A stretch of DNA of 64,000 nt, from positions 1-64,000 of the forward strand of contig JAIXYK010000063.1 in NCBI GenBank assembly GCA_027490225.1, given 5' to 3'. The stretch comes from Bacteroidota bacterium (lineage in GTDB: Bacteria; Bacteroidota; Bacteroidia; M30B66). The notes below the pieces were generated by a model. That model was not told the DNA's origin. It made no database searches and was given only the letters and a program-made list of their open reading frames with translations. The position numbers and the translations under genes were made by a program. Positions 44,938-54,350 of the stretch are shown in pieces; within the stretch, counting starts at the first letter, position 1, and every line of letters starts with the position of its first letter.

Positions 44938-45120
44938 ATGAGCAATTCTGAATTTTCTAGGCTTTCAAAATTAGATGCAGATGAATATTATTACACCCCA
45001 GAAGGGTATGTAGTATTTACCGAAAAATACCTTTTAAAACGCGGGTATTGCTGCCAGAACGGTTGCAGACATTGTCCTTATGGTTTTAATAAAAGCAAAG
45101 GTCGAATTGATAAAAAATAA
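44938..45120 (+). CDS. DUF5522 cysteine-rich small protein
   Basis: A roughly 60-aa protein with the DUF5522 motif YYYTPEGYVVFTEKYLLKRG followed by CCQNGCRHCPYGF, which has four cysteines and a histidine that could bind zinc or an iron-sulfur cluster. ATG 44938 is preferred over 44920 because a TTTGC promoter-like segment (44926-44930) lies between them. The start of hutU follows the stop by four bases, so it is cotranscribed with hutU. The function is unknown. Confidence 0.85.
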   Translation: MSNSEFSRLSKLDADEYYYTPEGYVVFTEKYLLKRGYCCQNGCRHCPYGFNKSKGRIDKK

Positions 45121-45124
45121 TACA

Positions 45125-47149
45125 ATGATTCAGGAAATTACCAAAGAAAATATCGCAGCATTTAAGGCTTCAATTGTTGCAGGAATACCAAGTGAATTGC
45201 CAGTTAAGCAAGACATTGATTCCTCTTTAAGTCACGCTCCGAAAAGGAAAGCAATTTTAAACAAAGAAGAGAAAACACTCGCTTTGAAAAATGCGCTCCG
45301 TTATTTTCCTTCTAAATTTCATTCAACTTTAGCTCAAGAATTTAATGAAGAATTAACAAAGTATGGAAGAATTTATATGCATCGTTTTAGACCTGCATAT
45401 GAAATGTTTGCAAGACCAATTGAACATTATCCAGCAAAATGCAAGCAAGCAGCGGCCATCATGTTAATGATTCAAAACAATCTCGACCCTGCTGTTGCGC
45501 AACATCCGCATGAGCTAATTACATACGGCGGAAATGGTGCGGTATTTCAAAATTGGGCGCAATATCTTTTATGCATGCAATACCTAAGCGAAATGGAAGA
45601 AGACCAAACATTAGTAATGTATTCGGGCCACCCAATGGGCTTGTTTCCTTCTCACAAAGATGCGCCACGAGTAGTAGTTACCAATGGAATGATGATACCC
45701 AATTATTCTAAACCTGATGATTGGGAAAAATTCAATGCTTTAGGCGTAACACAGTACGGACAAATGACTGCAGGTTCGTATATGTATATTGGCCCGCAAG
45801 GAATTGTGCATGGAACTACTATTACAGTGATGAATGCGGCGAGAAAGATTTCTGGTAGCAATGATTTTAAAGGAATGTTATTCGTTACATCCGGACTTGG
45901 TGGCATGAGCGGAGCGCAACCCAAAGCAGCTAAAATTGCAGGATTAGTAAGTATTACTGCAGAAATCAATAGCACCGCGGCGCGTAAAAGACACAGTCAA
46001 GGTTGGGTAGACGAAATACATTCGGATGTAAATGAAGCAATTAATAGCGCTGAAAATGCCCGAAACAAAGGAGAAGCACTTTCTATTGCATACGAAGGAA
46101 ACGTCATCGAATTGTGGGAAGCGCTTGTTGCCCGAAACATTCATGTAAACATTGGTTCTGATCAAACATCTTTACATAATCCTTTTGCTGGTGGTTACTA
46201 TCCAATTGGTTTTACATATGAACAAGCGAATGAAATGATGGCAAATTCGCCCGAGAAGTTTAAAGAAGAAGTTTATTCAAGTTTGAAAAGACACACTTCA
46301 GCCATTAATACCTTAACTACCAAAGGAATGTACTTCTTCGATTATGGAAATGCATTCTTGTTAGAATCTTCCCGAGCAGGTGCAGATGTAAAAGGAACTA
46401 CGCAAGAATTTAGGTATCCATCATATGTGCAAGATATACTTGGCCCCATGTGTTTTGATTATGGCTTTGGACCTTTTAGATGGGTGTGTTGTTCAGGAAA
46501 TTCAGCAGATTTAGCAACTACCGACAGATTAGCAGCAGAAGTTTTAGAAGAATTGTTAAAAGATGCGTCCCCAGAAATTTATGGACAAATAAACGATAAC
46601 CTGCAATGGATAAAATCTGCGAACGACAATAAATTGGTGGTTGGCTCACAGGCCAGAATTCTTTATGCAGATGCAGTTGGAAGAATGAAAATTGCACAAC
46701 GTTTTAACCAAGCTATTGCAGCGGGAGAAATAAAAGGTGAAATTGTTTTAGGACGCGACCACCATGATGTATCGGGAACAGATTCTCCTTACAGAGAAAC
46801 CTCCAATATTTATGATGGAAGTCGTTTTACAGCTGATATGGCGGTGCAAAATTTTGCAGGTGACGCTTTTAGAGGTGCCACATGGATTTCTTTGCACAAT
46901 GGTGGTGGTGTTGGTTGGGGTGAGGTAATAAATGGAGGCTTCGGTTTGGTGATTGATGGCAGCGAAGACAGCGAAAGGCGTTTACTTTCTATGTTGCATT
47001 GGGACGTAAACAATGGCGTAGCCCGAAGAGCCTGGGCAAGAAATACAGGTGCACTTTCAGCCATAAAAGCAGCAATGGACATTGAACCGAAATTAAAAAT
47101 CACACTCCCGAATTTGGTGGATGAAGTGGATTTGAATGGGTTGATTTAG
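45125..47149 (+). CDS. hutU: Urocanate hydratase
   Basis: Hydrates urocanate to imidazolonepropionate in histidine degradation, using bound NAD+. The 674-aa protein is longer than the Pseudomonas enzyme (about 557 aa), as in Bacteroidota, with an N-terminal extension (to about residue 110) and an insert. Family motifs are YGGNGAVFQNWAQYLL, VVTNGMMIPNYS, GPQGIVHGTTITV, VTSGLGGMSGAQPKAA and the active-site Cys segment FRWVCCSGN with GRDHHDVSG. The ATG 45125 is four bases after the DUF5522 gene. Other hut genes are not in the window. Confidence 0.95.
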   Translation: MIQEITKENIAAFKASIVAGIPSELPVKQDIDSSLSHAPKRKAILNKEEKTLALKNALRYFPSKFHSTLAQEFNEELTKYGRIYMHRFRPAYEMFARPIEHYPAKCKQAAAIMLMIQNNLDPAVAQHPHELITYGGNGAVFQNWAQYLLCMQYLSEMEEDQTLVMYSGHPMGLFPSHKDAPRVVVTNGMMIPNYSKPDDWEKFNALGVTQYGQMTAGSYMYIGPQGIVHGTTITVMNAARKISGSNDFKGMLFVTSGLGGMSGAQPKAAKIAGLVSITAEINSTAARKRHSQGWVDEIHSDVNEAINSAENARNKGEALSIAYEGNVIELWEALVARNIHVNIGSDQTSLHNPFAGGYYPIGFTYEQANEMMANSPEKFKEEVYSSLKRHTSAINTLTTKGMYFFDYGNAFLLESSRAGADVKGTTQEFRYPSYVQDILGPMCFDYGFGPFRWVCCSGNSADLATTDRLAAEVLEELLKDASPEIYGQINDNLQWIKSANDNKLVVGSQARILYADAVGRMKIAQRFNQAIAAGEIKGEIVLGRDHHDVSGTDSPYRETSNIYDGSRFTADMAVQNFAGDAFRGATWISLHNGGGVGWGEVINGGFGLVIDGSEDSERRLLSMLHWDVNNGVARRAWARNTGALSAIKAAMDIEPKLKITLPNLVDEVDLNGLI

Positions 47150-47171
47150 TCACAACTTAAAAGTGAATTTT

Positions 47172-47279
47172 GGGCCTGCCACTCCGCAAGCTCCGTGTCG
47201 CGCTTTCGTTGCAAGTCCTCGAACCTCATTCTTCGGTTCTGCGGGCTTTTTACTCCAATCGCTCAGGCCAGCATTGTAA
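47172..47279 (+). repeat. GC-rich intergenic element B
   Basis: A 108-bp GC-rich island between hutU and a toxin-antitoxin pair. The ends pair (GGCCTG at 47173-47178 with CAGGCC at 47274-47279), and an inner hairpin GAACC/GGTTC is at 47221-47239. CGCTTTCG and CGGGCTTTTTACTCCAATC segments occur in the same order as in elements A and C. Confidence 0.65.
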
Positions 47280-47383
47280 GTTAATATAAAGCTTTATTTA
47301 ATTACAGTATGTTGAAGAAAAAATAAAACAACATCTTTTTTATTTAAGTATATTTGAATATCGAAAATCAAGATAATTTAAAC

Positions 47384-47626
47384 ATGATACTGCAATTCAT
47401 CCACGACAATAAAGGAAATACAACTGGAGTTTTTATTCCAATTGAGGAATGGCAAACTTTAAAAACAAAATATACTGATTTACAAAAAGAAGAATCTGAA
47501 AATATTGTAGAATTTTCAGCTTGGCAAAAACAAATCATCGATGATCGATTAAATGATTATTATTCAAATTCTAATGACGTAGAATTTTTTGATAAAACAA
47601 TTGATGATATTGAAAAAAGCTTATGA
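47384..47626 (+). CDS. Putative antitoxin of a ParE-type module
   Basis: An 80-aa acidic protein starting at ATG 47384 (the frame is open from a TTG at 47354). It begins with MILQFIHDNKGNTTGVFIPI, a beta segment resembling the Phd/YefM dimerisation strand (FIPIEEWQTLKTKY), followed by helices rich in Glu and Asp that could wrap the toxin. It overlaps the toxin gene by four bases (ATGA), the usual antitoxin-first order. The family is not certain. Confidence 0.75.
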   Translation: MILQFIHDNKGNTTGVFIPIEEWQTLKTKYTDLQKEESENIVEFSAWQKQIIDDRLNDYYSNSNDVEFFDKTIDDIEKSL

Positions 47627-47922
47627 GCTATACTTTAGTAAATAGACCTTCTGTAAAGGTTGATATTATTGAAGCTACCGATTACTATAAGCATATTCAT
47701 CCAGAGCTTGCGAAACAGTTTTTGTTTAGAATTCGTGAAGCAAAAACATACATTGCTAAATCCCCACTCAGTTTTCAGATTAAATACAAACAAATAAGAA
47801 CACTTCTTTTAAAGCAATTTCCATATCATATTCATTACCTTGTAGACGATAATCAACATCAAATTGTTATTCTAGCAATTATTCACGCCTATAAAAACCC
47901 AATGGATTATACCAAAAGGTAA
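47623..47922 (+). CDS. RelE/ParE-superfamily toxin
   Basis: A 99-aa basic protein with the ParE/RelE fold: SVKVDIIEATDYYKHIHPEL (helical hairpin), FLFRIREAKTYIAKSPLSFQ, YKQIRTLLLKQFPYHIHYLVDD and QIVILAIIHAYKNP. The last strand has the His-Ala-x-x-(N/D)-P pattern common in Bacteroidota ParE-like toxins. It probably inhibits gyrase or cuts mRNA, which the sequence does not decide. Coupled to the antitoxin gene. The pair lies beside GC-rich element B and is plausibly acquired. Confidence 0.9.
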   Translation: MSYTLVNRPSVKVDIIEATDYYKHIHPELAKQFLFRIREAKTYIAKSPLSFQIKYKQIRTLLLKQFPYHIHYLVDDNQHQIVILAIIHAYKNPMDYTKR

Positions 47923-47995
47923 AACCTATTTAATTGCAAAAAACATTGGCATAAATTCCAATATTTACTTTCAAATCAAAACCTTATTGAGCATC

Positions 47996-50473
47996 TCACC
48001 CAGCCGGATCCACATCAATAGTTAACCTAAAATTTTTCAATGGAAATTGCTGAAAAAATGCAGCGATTTGTGTTTTCAATGTGGATTTAAATTTTGATAA
48101 AGAAAGTCCATTTTCAATTTTAATCAAAATGCGCTTTTGAAACATGTTTCTTACTTTCATCATGGCAGGATATTCTGGACCTAAAATGCGGGTACCAAAA
48201 GTAACGCGCAAATAATTGGCTAAGGCATCTGCCGCTTCATCGAGGCCAGTTTGGACTTCGTTTTTTAAGGTAACATGTATCAATTTTGAAAATGGCGGAT
48301 AATGAAATTTCCTTCGCTCTTCAATTTCAACCTCAAAAAACAATTCATAATTATGGTCTTTTACCATTTGCAAAACAGCATGCTCAGGATCCCAGGTTTG
48401 AATCAAAACAGTTCCTGGTTCTGACTTACGCCCTGCCCTGCCCGCCACTTGCGACAATAATTGAAAACTACGCTCATAAGACCTAAAATCTGGATATTTT
48501 AACATGGCATCGGCATTTAATACGCCCACTAATTTTACCTCATTAAAATCTAATCCTTTTGAAACCATTTGTGTTCCAATGAGCACTTGAATGCGCTGTT
48601 GCTCAAAATCTTCAATTAATTTATAGTAAGAATATTTAGAACGCGTAGTGTCTAAATCCATGCGCGCTGAGCTCACTTCAGGTAGTAGGCCATTCAATTC
48701 TTCTTCAATCTTTTCGGTACCAAAACCTTTGAAACGTATGTCGGGAGAACCGCAAACCGCACAAGAACTTGGAACATTTAAACTATATCCGCAGTAATGA
48801 CAGCGTAATTGGTGAATGGCTTTGTGGTACGTAAGGCTAATGTCGCATTGCACACATTGTGGCACCCACTGGCATTTCTGGCATTGCAACATGGGTGCAA
48901 AACCTCGCCTGTTTTGGAATAAGATTACTTGTTTGTTGCCTTTTAAGGTGCTTTCAATTCCTTCAACCAACATGGGCGAGAAAATTCCTTTCATTCGCCT
49001 ACGTTTGGTATCTTCTCTTAAGTCGTTTAAGATAATAGTTGGCAATTGTGCTCCACCAAAACGCTCCTGCAATTTCACCAAACCATATTTGCCTGTTTGG
49101 GCTTTGTGGTAAGTTTCCAGAGATGGTGTTGCTGAACCAAGCAGCACTTTTGCTTCATGAAAATTGGCCAAAACCATAGCTGCATCTCGCGCATTGTAGC
49201 GCGGAGCGGGTTCATATTGCTTAAACGTTGGTTCATGTTCTTCATCAATCAGCACCAAACCTAAATTTTGAAAAGGAAGAAAAACTGATGAACGCGCACC
49301 TAAAATTAGTGCGCCAGTTTCTTTATCTGCATTTGCTACAACGTTCCAAACCTCTACTCTTTCGTTTTCGCTGAATTTAGAATGATATACCTGCACTTTG
49401 CGTCCAAAATGCTTTCTCAAACGATGAATAATTTGTGCGGTTAATGCAATTTCAGGAAGCAAATACAGCACTTGTTTGCCTTTATCTAATTGCTCGGCAA
49501 TCAAGCGAATGTAGATTTCTGTTTTTCCACTTCCAGTTAATCCATGCAACAAAACTGTTTGTTTTTCCGTGAATGCTTCATTAATCTGGTTAAGTGCTTT
49601 TTCTTGGGCATCGCTCAACACAAAATCTGCATGCTCTTCTTCAACACCTCCCAATCTGCTTACAATTCTGTCTTCTATTATAAAAATATCTTTTTTCAAT
49701 ACAGCGTTCAAACTTGCTGCATTTCCGCCTAATTTCTTTATTAGCTCTGTTTTTTTTACTGCACTTGGTGCATTCACTTCCATATTCCCAAGAGAAAGAA
49801 ATGCTAAAATTACTTCTTGTTGTTTTGGAGCCCGTTTTAATGAATCTATCAGCCTGTTTAACCCTTCCTCTCCAAAATTATCGGAAGAAAGAGAAAGCCA
49901 GGTTTCTGTTTTCTGTTTAAATGTATCGCGCATCTCTTCTTCCGCACTTAGAAGTCTATATTCCATTAACTTCTTTATGATGGGAAATACAGTTTTAATT
50001 CCTGCAATATTTTCCACGTCTTTCACGCTCAACTGCCCAGCCTTTTCTAAGGCTTCCATCACCATAAACTCTCTGTCGGTAAGAGATTTTAGCACTTCTT
50101 CATCTGCAATTCCATATTTTCTTAAAACCGTTTCGCTCGATAGCTTTAAACCTGCTGGAAGGGCCGCTTGCATTACTTCACCTAAACTACACATGTAATA
50201 TTCGGCAATCCATTCCCAAAATTTAAGTTGAATTACATTGATACTTGCGTCTTCATCAATAATTGCATCTATGTATTTGGCTTCGTAAGCCTGCGGCGGA
50301 ACTTTATGCACCGAATAAACAATGGCAGTGTACTTTTTCTTTTTACCAAAAGGAACAACAACACGCTGAAGCGGTTTTATCATTCCATTCATTACCAAAG
50401 GAATACGATAGGTAAAAAGTTGTGGCAGGCCCAAAGGCACAATTACATCCACAAATAAAGTACTGCGTTCCAT
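47996..50473 (-). CDS. priA: Primosomal replication helicase PriA
   Basis: Restarts stalled forks by loading the replisome. The 825-aa protein has the 3' DNA-binding domain (FVDVIVPLGLPQLFTYRIP), helicase motif I GLTGSGKTEIY, motif II DEEHEPTFKQ, a zinc-binding insert with eight cysteines in four CxxC pairs (CQKC, CVQC, CHYC, CAVC), motif V IGTQMVSKGLDF and motif VI QVAGRAGR. The order and length are normal. The xth gene follows upstream on the same strand. Confidence 0.97.
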   Translation of the reverse strand: MERSTLFVDVIVPLGLPQLFTYRIPLVMNGMIKPLQRVVVPFGKKKKYTAIVYSVHKVPPQAYEAKYIDAIIDEDASINVIQLKFWEWIAEYYMCSLGEVMQAALPAGLKLSSETVLRKYGIADEEVLKSLTDREFMVMEALEKAGQLSVKDVENIAGIKTVFPIIKKLMEYRLLSAEEEMRDTFKQKTETWLSLSSDNFGEEGLNRLIDSLKRAPKQQEVILAFLSLGNMEVNAPSAVKKTELIKKLGGNAASLNAVLKKDIFIIEDRIVSRLGGVEEEHADFVLSDAQEKALNQINEAFTEKQTVLLHGLTGSGKTEIYIRLIAEQLDKGKQVLYLLPEIALTAQIIHRLRKHFGRKVQVYHSKFSENERVEVWNVVANADKETGALILGARSSVFLPFQNLGLVLIDEEHEPTFKQYEPAPRYNARDAAMVLANFHEAKVLLGSATPSLETYHKAQTGKYGLVKLQERFGGAQLPTIILNDLREDTKRRRMKGIFSPMLVEGIESTLKGNKQVILFQNRRGFAPMLQCQKCQWVPQCVQCDISLTYHKAIHQLRCHYCGYSLNVPSSCAVCGSPDIRFKGFGTEKIEEELNGLLPEVSSARMDLDTTRSKYSYYKLIEDFEQQRIQVLIGTQMVSKGLDFNEVKLVGVLNADAMLKYPDFRSYERSFQLLSQVAGRAGRKSEPGTVLIQTWDPEHAVLQMVKDHNYELFFEVEIEERRKFHYPPFSKLIHVTLKNEVQTGLDEAADALANYLRVTFGTRILGPEYPAMMKVRNMFQKRILIKIENGLSLSKFKSTLKTQIAAFFQQFPLKNFRLTIDVDPAG

Positions 50474-50495
50474 GAAAGAACAAAAGTAGATTTAA

Positions 50496-51257
50496 TTAAG
50501 CCAACTCAATCATCATTGGACAATGATCGCTGTGTTTTGCTTCGGGCAAAATAAAGGCATGCTTCAACCGAGCTTCCAATTCATTGGCAATACACACATA
50601 ATCAATGCGCCAGCCCAAATTCTTCTCCCTTGAGCCAGCCCTGAAACTCCACCATGTGTAATGTTTTGGCTCTTTATTTAAATGTCTAAAAGAATCGGTG
50701 TAACCTGAATTTAAAAATTGTTCCATCCATTCACGTTCTTCAGGTAAAAAACCGCTGCTTTTAGCATTAGAAACTGGATTATGAATGTCTATTGCGCGGT
50801 GACAAATGTTGTAATCTCCGCAAATAATTAAGTTGGGCCTTTCTTTTCTTAATTCGTCAGCATATTTCTGAAAATCTGCTAAAAACTTCATTTTAAAATC
50901 CTGGCGAATATCACCAGTGGTTCCACTTGGAAAATAAGTGCTTAAAACTGTAATGTCTCCAAAATCTGCGCGGATGTTTCTTCCTTCACAATCATACTCA
51001 GGATGATTCATCCCAACTGAAACAAAATCGGCTTTTATTTTCGTAAGAATTGCAACACCGCTATAACCTTTCTTTTGAGCTGAAAATAAATAAGGTTCGT
51101 AGCCTCTACTTTTAAAATCGTCTAAATTTAATTGGCTTGCTTCACTTTTAATTTCCTGTAAACAAATAACATCAGGATTAGCAGCAGTAAGCCAATCTAA
51201 AAATCCCTTGCTAATGGCAGAGCGCAGTCCGTTTACATTATAAGTTGCAATTTTCAT
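50496..51257 (-). CDS. xth: Exodeoxyribonuclease III
   Basis: Base-excision-repair AP endonuclease and 3' exonuclease. The 253-aa protein has the family motifs MKIATYNVNGLRSAI, the metal-binding Glu in CLQEIKSEA, ICGDYNICH for catalytic Asp/Asn, and the C-terminal SDHCPMM with the essential His. The length matches E. coli XthA. It lies 22 bases ahead of priA in the same direction (towards lower coordinates), so both may be cotranscribed as a repair and restart pair. Confidence 0.96.
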   Translation of the reverse strand: MKIATYNVNGLRSAISKGFLDWLTAANPDVICLQEIKSEASQLNLDDFKSRGYEPYLFSAQKKGYSGVAILTKIKADFVSVGMNHPEYDCEGRNIRADFGDITVLSTYFPSGTTGDIRQDFKMKFLADFQKYADELRKERPNLIICGDYNICHRAIDIHNPVSNAKSSGFLPEEREWMEQFLNSGYTDSFRHLNKEPKHYTWWSFRAGSREKNLGWRIDYVCIANELEARLKHAFILPEAKHSDHCPMMIELA

Positions 51258-51275
51258 AAGTAAAAAAGCAATTTT

Positions 51276-52166
51276 TTAAAATATCAAAATGCCTAATTTA
51301 ACAAAGCCAGAAAGATAAAAAGCACTTACAGGACCACTTATACCTAATGAAGAAGGAGAACTTTTACCTCTCCCAACTAAATTTCCAATTCTTAAAAGTT
51401 CTTTTTGTTCATTTAATAATATTCCAAAATTATTATCGCCAGCTGAATTACCATTTTTTACATCATTATTTGCAATAAAGCCAGCTCCTGCATTAAGATT
51501 AAAATCTAGTGTAACCCATTTCGAAAAAATATGCTGATAACCCAACCCAATATACATATTGAAAAGCGGATCTTTCTTTTTGTATCTCTCTAAAGATTCA
51601 GAATAAAAATTTGTTTTGTAATTGTTTCCATCATTAATCTGGATGATATCATTGGGGTAATATATGCCTCCATTATAAGATTGTGAACCAAATCCCAACC
51701 CATATTGTGAATAGAAACCCGAAGGGGCTGATAAATATGAATTTGAATACAAACGAAAACTAAAATCAAATACGCGTCTATTGGTTACCATTCTCCCATC
51801 CGAAACTTTAGTTTTAAATCCCGGTGCAGGAACTGAGGCATTTGTTGAAGAGGATGCTAAATTATCAAAAAACATATTGTCATTATCATAATAACTGTAA
51901 TATGAATAAGGAAATTGTATCCATGTATTAATGTTCTCAAAATCGCTGAAATTAAAAGTAGATTCATAATTATTGGAACTGTATCCGAAACAAAAAGTAA
52001 GATTCCTTCTAACAGCATACTCCACCTCAAACCCTGAAAACAATTTCTCTCTGCCTGATAATGCATTTACTTTAACAGCCAATCTTTTTCCTAAATAACC
52101 AACTTGAGCCTCACTTGAAGCGCCAATAGCAATAAATAATACTATAATCAAAAATGACTTTTTCAT
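51276..52166 (-). CDS. Hypothetical outer-membrane beta-barrel protein
   Basis: A 296-aa exported protein: signal peptide MKKSFLIIVLFIAIGASSEAQ, then alternating amphipathic strands such as LTFCFGYSSNNYES, YSQYGLGFGSQSYNGG and WVTLDFNLNAGAGFI, and a final strand ending in a hydrophobic residue (FVKLGILIF). This is typical of an outer-membrane barrel. No domain name is recognised. Its start overlaps the end of the preceding lipoprotein gene by four bases, so both form an operon with the M48 peptidase. Confidence 0.75.
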   Translation of the reverse strand: MKKSFLIIVLFIAIGASSEAQVGYLGKRLAVKVNALSGREKLFSGFEVEYAVRRNLTFCFGYSSNNYESTFNFSDFENINTWIQFPYSYYSYYDNDNMFFDNLASSSTNASVPAPGFKTKVSDGRMVTNRRVFDFSFRLYSNSYLSAPSGFYSQYGLGFGSQSYNGGIYYPNDIIQINDGNNYKTNFYSESLERYKKKDPLFNMYIGLGYQHIFSKWVTLDFNLNAGAGFIANNDVKNGNSAGDNNFGILLNEQKELLRIGNLVGRGKSSPSSLGISGPVSAFYLSGFVKLGILIF

Positions 52167-52849
52167 TTCTTTTTACCTCCTTTTAAATTCTTTTTCAAAG
52201 TTCTAAATGAATCAAACAATACATGTTCTAAATAGCGCGGTTTTACCAAACCTGAGTATTTCCTAATTTCCTGATATTCAATTCTGCCTTTCACCACATC
52301 AGCGATTATATGTATAAAAAAGCTCTTATTGTTATTCGCATACATTTCAATCATAGAAAAGTAAGGAGTTTCAAACTCTTCCGATAATTTAGCCCACTCA
52401 GCCGGCAAAACCGTATTAACAACAAAAACACCTTTATTCTCCTCGCTAAACATGGAGTTATCAGTTTCATTTAAAGAGTTGGCTTGATTGCTAATTGCCA
52501 TTAACAATGAGCGTCTCAAAGGCAACAACTTTGTATAAATAGCTTGTTGATTTTCAGCATCTTCACTTGGAAAATAAACTTCATAGTTAAATCCACTTTT
52601 CTTGCTCCAACTTTCAGCTTCTTTTGCAAACTTATCTTTCAATTTCCATGATGCTAAATAATCTTCATTATCCATGTCTCTGTCTGTATATTTTTTAAAG
52701 TTGGGAGCTATACAAATTACCTTTTTTAAAGATTTCTGATTTGCTCCAAAATCTTCTGTTTGCATGGTATAAACGCGCATAGAATTAATTCCGCAACCAC
52801 TTGCAAATAATACCCAAATAGCAATTACTATTAATGTTGTAAATCTCAT
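52163..52849 (-). CDS. Hypothetical lipoprotein
   Basis: A 228-aa protein with a lipoprotein leader; the lipobox FASGC places the modified Cys at residue 19. The mature part shows no known domain; it is charged, with a KKVICIAPNFKKYTDRDMDN segment and a lysine tail (KNLKGGKKK). It begins two bases after the M48 peptidase gene and overlaps the barrel gene by four, so the three are translated together. Function unknown. Confidence 0.75.
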   Translation of the reverse strand: MRFTTLIVIAIWVLFASGCGINSMRVYTMQTEDFGANQKSLKKVICIAPNFKKYTDRDMDNEDYLASWKLKDKFAKEAESWSKKSGFNYEVYFPSEDAENQQAIYTKLLPLRRSLLMAISNQANSLNETDNSMFSEENKGVFVVNTVLPAEWAKLSEEFETPYFSMIEMYANNNKSFFIHIIADVVKGRIEYQEIRKYSGLVKPRYLEHVLFDSFRTLKKNLKGGKKK

Positions 52850-52851
52850 TT

Positions 52852-54267
52852 TTAATCAATTTTATTTTTAATATATACAGAGTAATCTCCACTTGGGAAT
52901 TTTGTGTTGTATTTTTTATAAAATACCAAAGCAGCATCTTTTCCTAAATGCAACTCGGCAGCTGCTGCCACATAAAAAGCTATACTTTCATTTTCAGGAA
53001 AACGCTCTAATTGTTTTTTTGTATAAGTAAACAAGAATTTTCCTAAATCTGGCGCTTTTGTTTTATCGAAAAACAATTTTAGCCTTGCCATATCTGCAGA
53101 TTTATTCACTTCTACTTTCCCCAAAAAATCGTTCATCACACCATTTTCTTTTAAACGACTTAACCAAAATAAGTTTTTTACAATCATTACTTCCGCTGTT
53201 TCACTTGTAGGATTTTTCTCTTTTAATTTCAGAGATAAAAGCAATGCTGTTATATATTCACCTTCTAGATATGCATTTTCTACTGTTTCGAATTCTGCTT
53301 TTCTTTTCAAATTAGCAAACTCAGTATTGTCCAATTTCGCAGGCTCCTTATATTCAATAGAAGTTAAAATTTCTTTAACTGCCAAAATTCGTTTTTCACC
53401 ATCTGGATGCGTCTCGTACTCAACATCTCCCAACTTTAGTAAAGATTTGCTTCTAGAGACAGACTTATTCAACTCCTTTTTCACATTTTTCTTAGATACT
53501 ATTGCCGTATCAACCGTAAAAACATCTGTATTAAAAAAGTCAGATAAACTTCCTTTCAAAGTATCTTTCTGTTCTTCCATCAAAAATTTCAACGCATTTG
53601 GATATTCAGCTGCATTGTACTTCCCCCCATTTAAAATATTCACAGCACCAGCATCTGATTCAAATTCGTTTTCACGCGAATAACTCAACATTTTAAACAA
53701 TACTCCTTCAGAACTGGTATTGCTATATTTTTGGTCCTTTAAATCCTTATTCTTTTTACGTTGGTTTAAAGCATGTTGCTTTTTATAATGTGTTATTTCA
53801 TGACATAAAATTCCAGCTAACTGACTTTCATTTTCCAAAACATTTAGCAATCCCACATTCACCAAAATAGTTCCATCGGGCAAGCAAAATGCATTTACCT
53901 GCGGATTTCTTGTTAAAAAGACCCTTATTTTTCCTTTCAAAGAACCTTCATTCAACAGCAAATCATCAACAATTTTAGTTAAATAATCAGTTAACTCGTT
54001 CGAAAAATAAAGCTCACCTGTATTTACTCTTTCCTTTAAAATGTAAAAAGAATTTTTATACATTTCTTCCGCTTCCTTTTCATCTAACACATCTTGGTCC
54101 TTTGCTAAATTCTTGGCCAATTTCTCAGCATTATTAAGCAAATATGATGGAACTTGAAAAGGTTTTTCTACAAAAAAATCTGTTTTGTTCTGAGCTTTCG
54201 CTAAGTTAACTAATAAAAAAACCAGTATTACTGGTTTAAGAAATTTACTATACATATTATCTGACAT
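52852..54267 (-). CDS. M48-family zinc metallopeptidase, exported
   Basis: A 471-aa protein with an N-terminal signal (about to residue 26; ATG 54255 is an alternative start four codons in). The catalytic site HEITH is at residues 156-160 (LAGILCHEITHYKK) and the third zinc ligand lies in NEFESDAGAV, the pattern of BepA/LoiP-like peptidases that check outer-membrane proteins. The C-terminal half (from about 300) has helical, tetratricopeptide-like character (AYLEGEYITALLLSLKLKEK). First gene of a three-gene envelope operon. Confidence 0.9.
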   Translation of the reverse strand: MSDNMYSKFLKPVILVFLLVNLAKAQNKTDFFVEKPFQVPSYLLNNAEKLAKNLAKDQDVLDEKEAEEMYKNSFYILKERVNTGELYFSNELTDYLTKIVDDLLLNEGSLKGKIRVFLTRNPQVNAFCLPDGTILVNVGLLNVLENESQLAGILCHEITHYKKQHALNQRKKNKDLKDQKYSNTSSEGVLFKMLSYSRENEFESDAGAVNILNGGKYNAAEYPNALKFLMEEQKDTLKGSLSDFFNTDVFTVDTAIVSKKNVKKELNKSVSRSKSLLKLGDVEYETHPDGEKRILAVKEILTSIEYKEPAKLDNTEFANLKRKAEFETVENAYLEGEYITALLLSLKLKEKNPTSETAEVMIVKNLFWLSRLKENGVMNDFLGKVEVNKSADMARLKLFFDKTKAPDLGKFLFTYTKKQLERFPENESIAFYVAAAAELHLGKDAALVFYKKYNTKFPSGDYSVYIKNKID

Positions 54268-54350
54268 TCAATTGGCAAATATATATGAAAAGCTTTTTGA
54301 AAATTGATATCTCAAATAGATAGTAGAAATAAATTTATTATTCCTTTTTT

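Noticed and set aside
47354-47383. Earlier TTG start for the antitoxin
   Set aside because: ATG 47384 gives a typical antitoxin N-terminus, and no promoter feature supports the TTG.
49569-50198. 209-aa open frame antisense to priA
   Set aside because: Shadow frame with serine- and phenylalanine-rich composition that mirrors priA codons.
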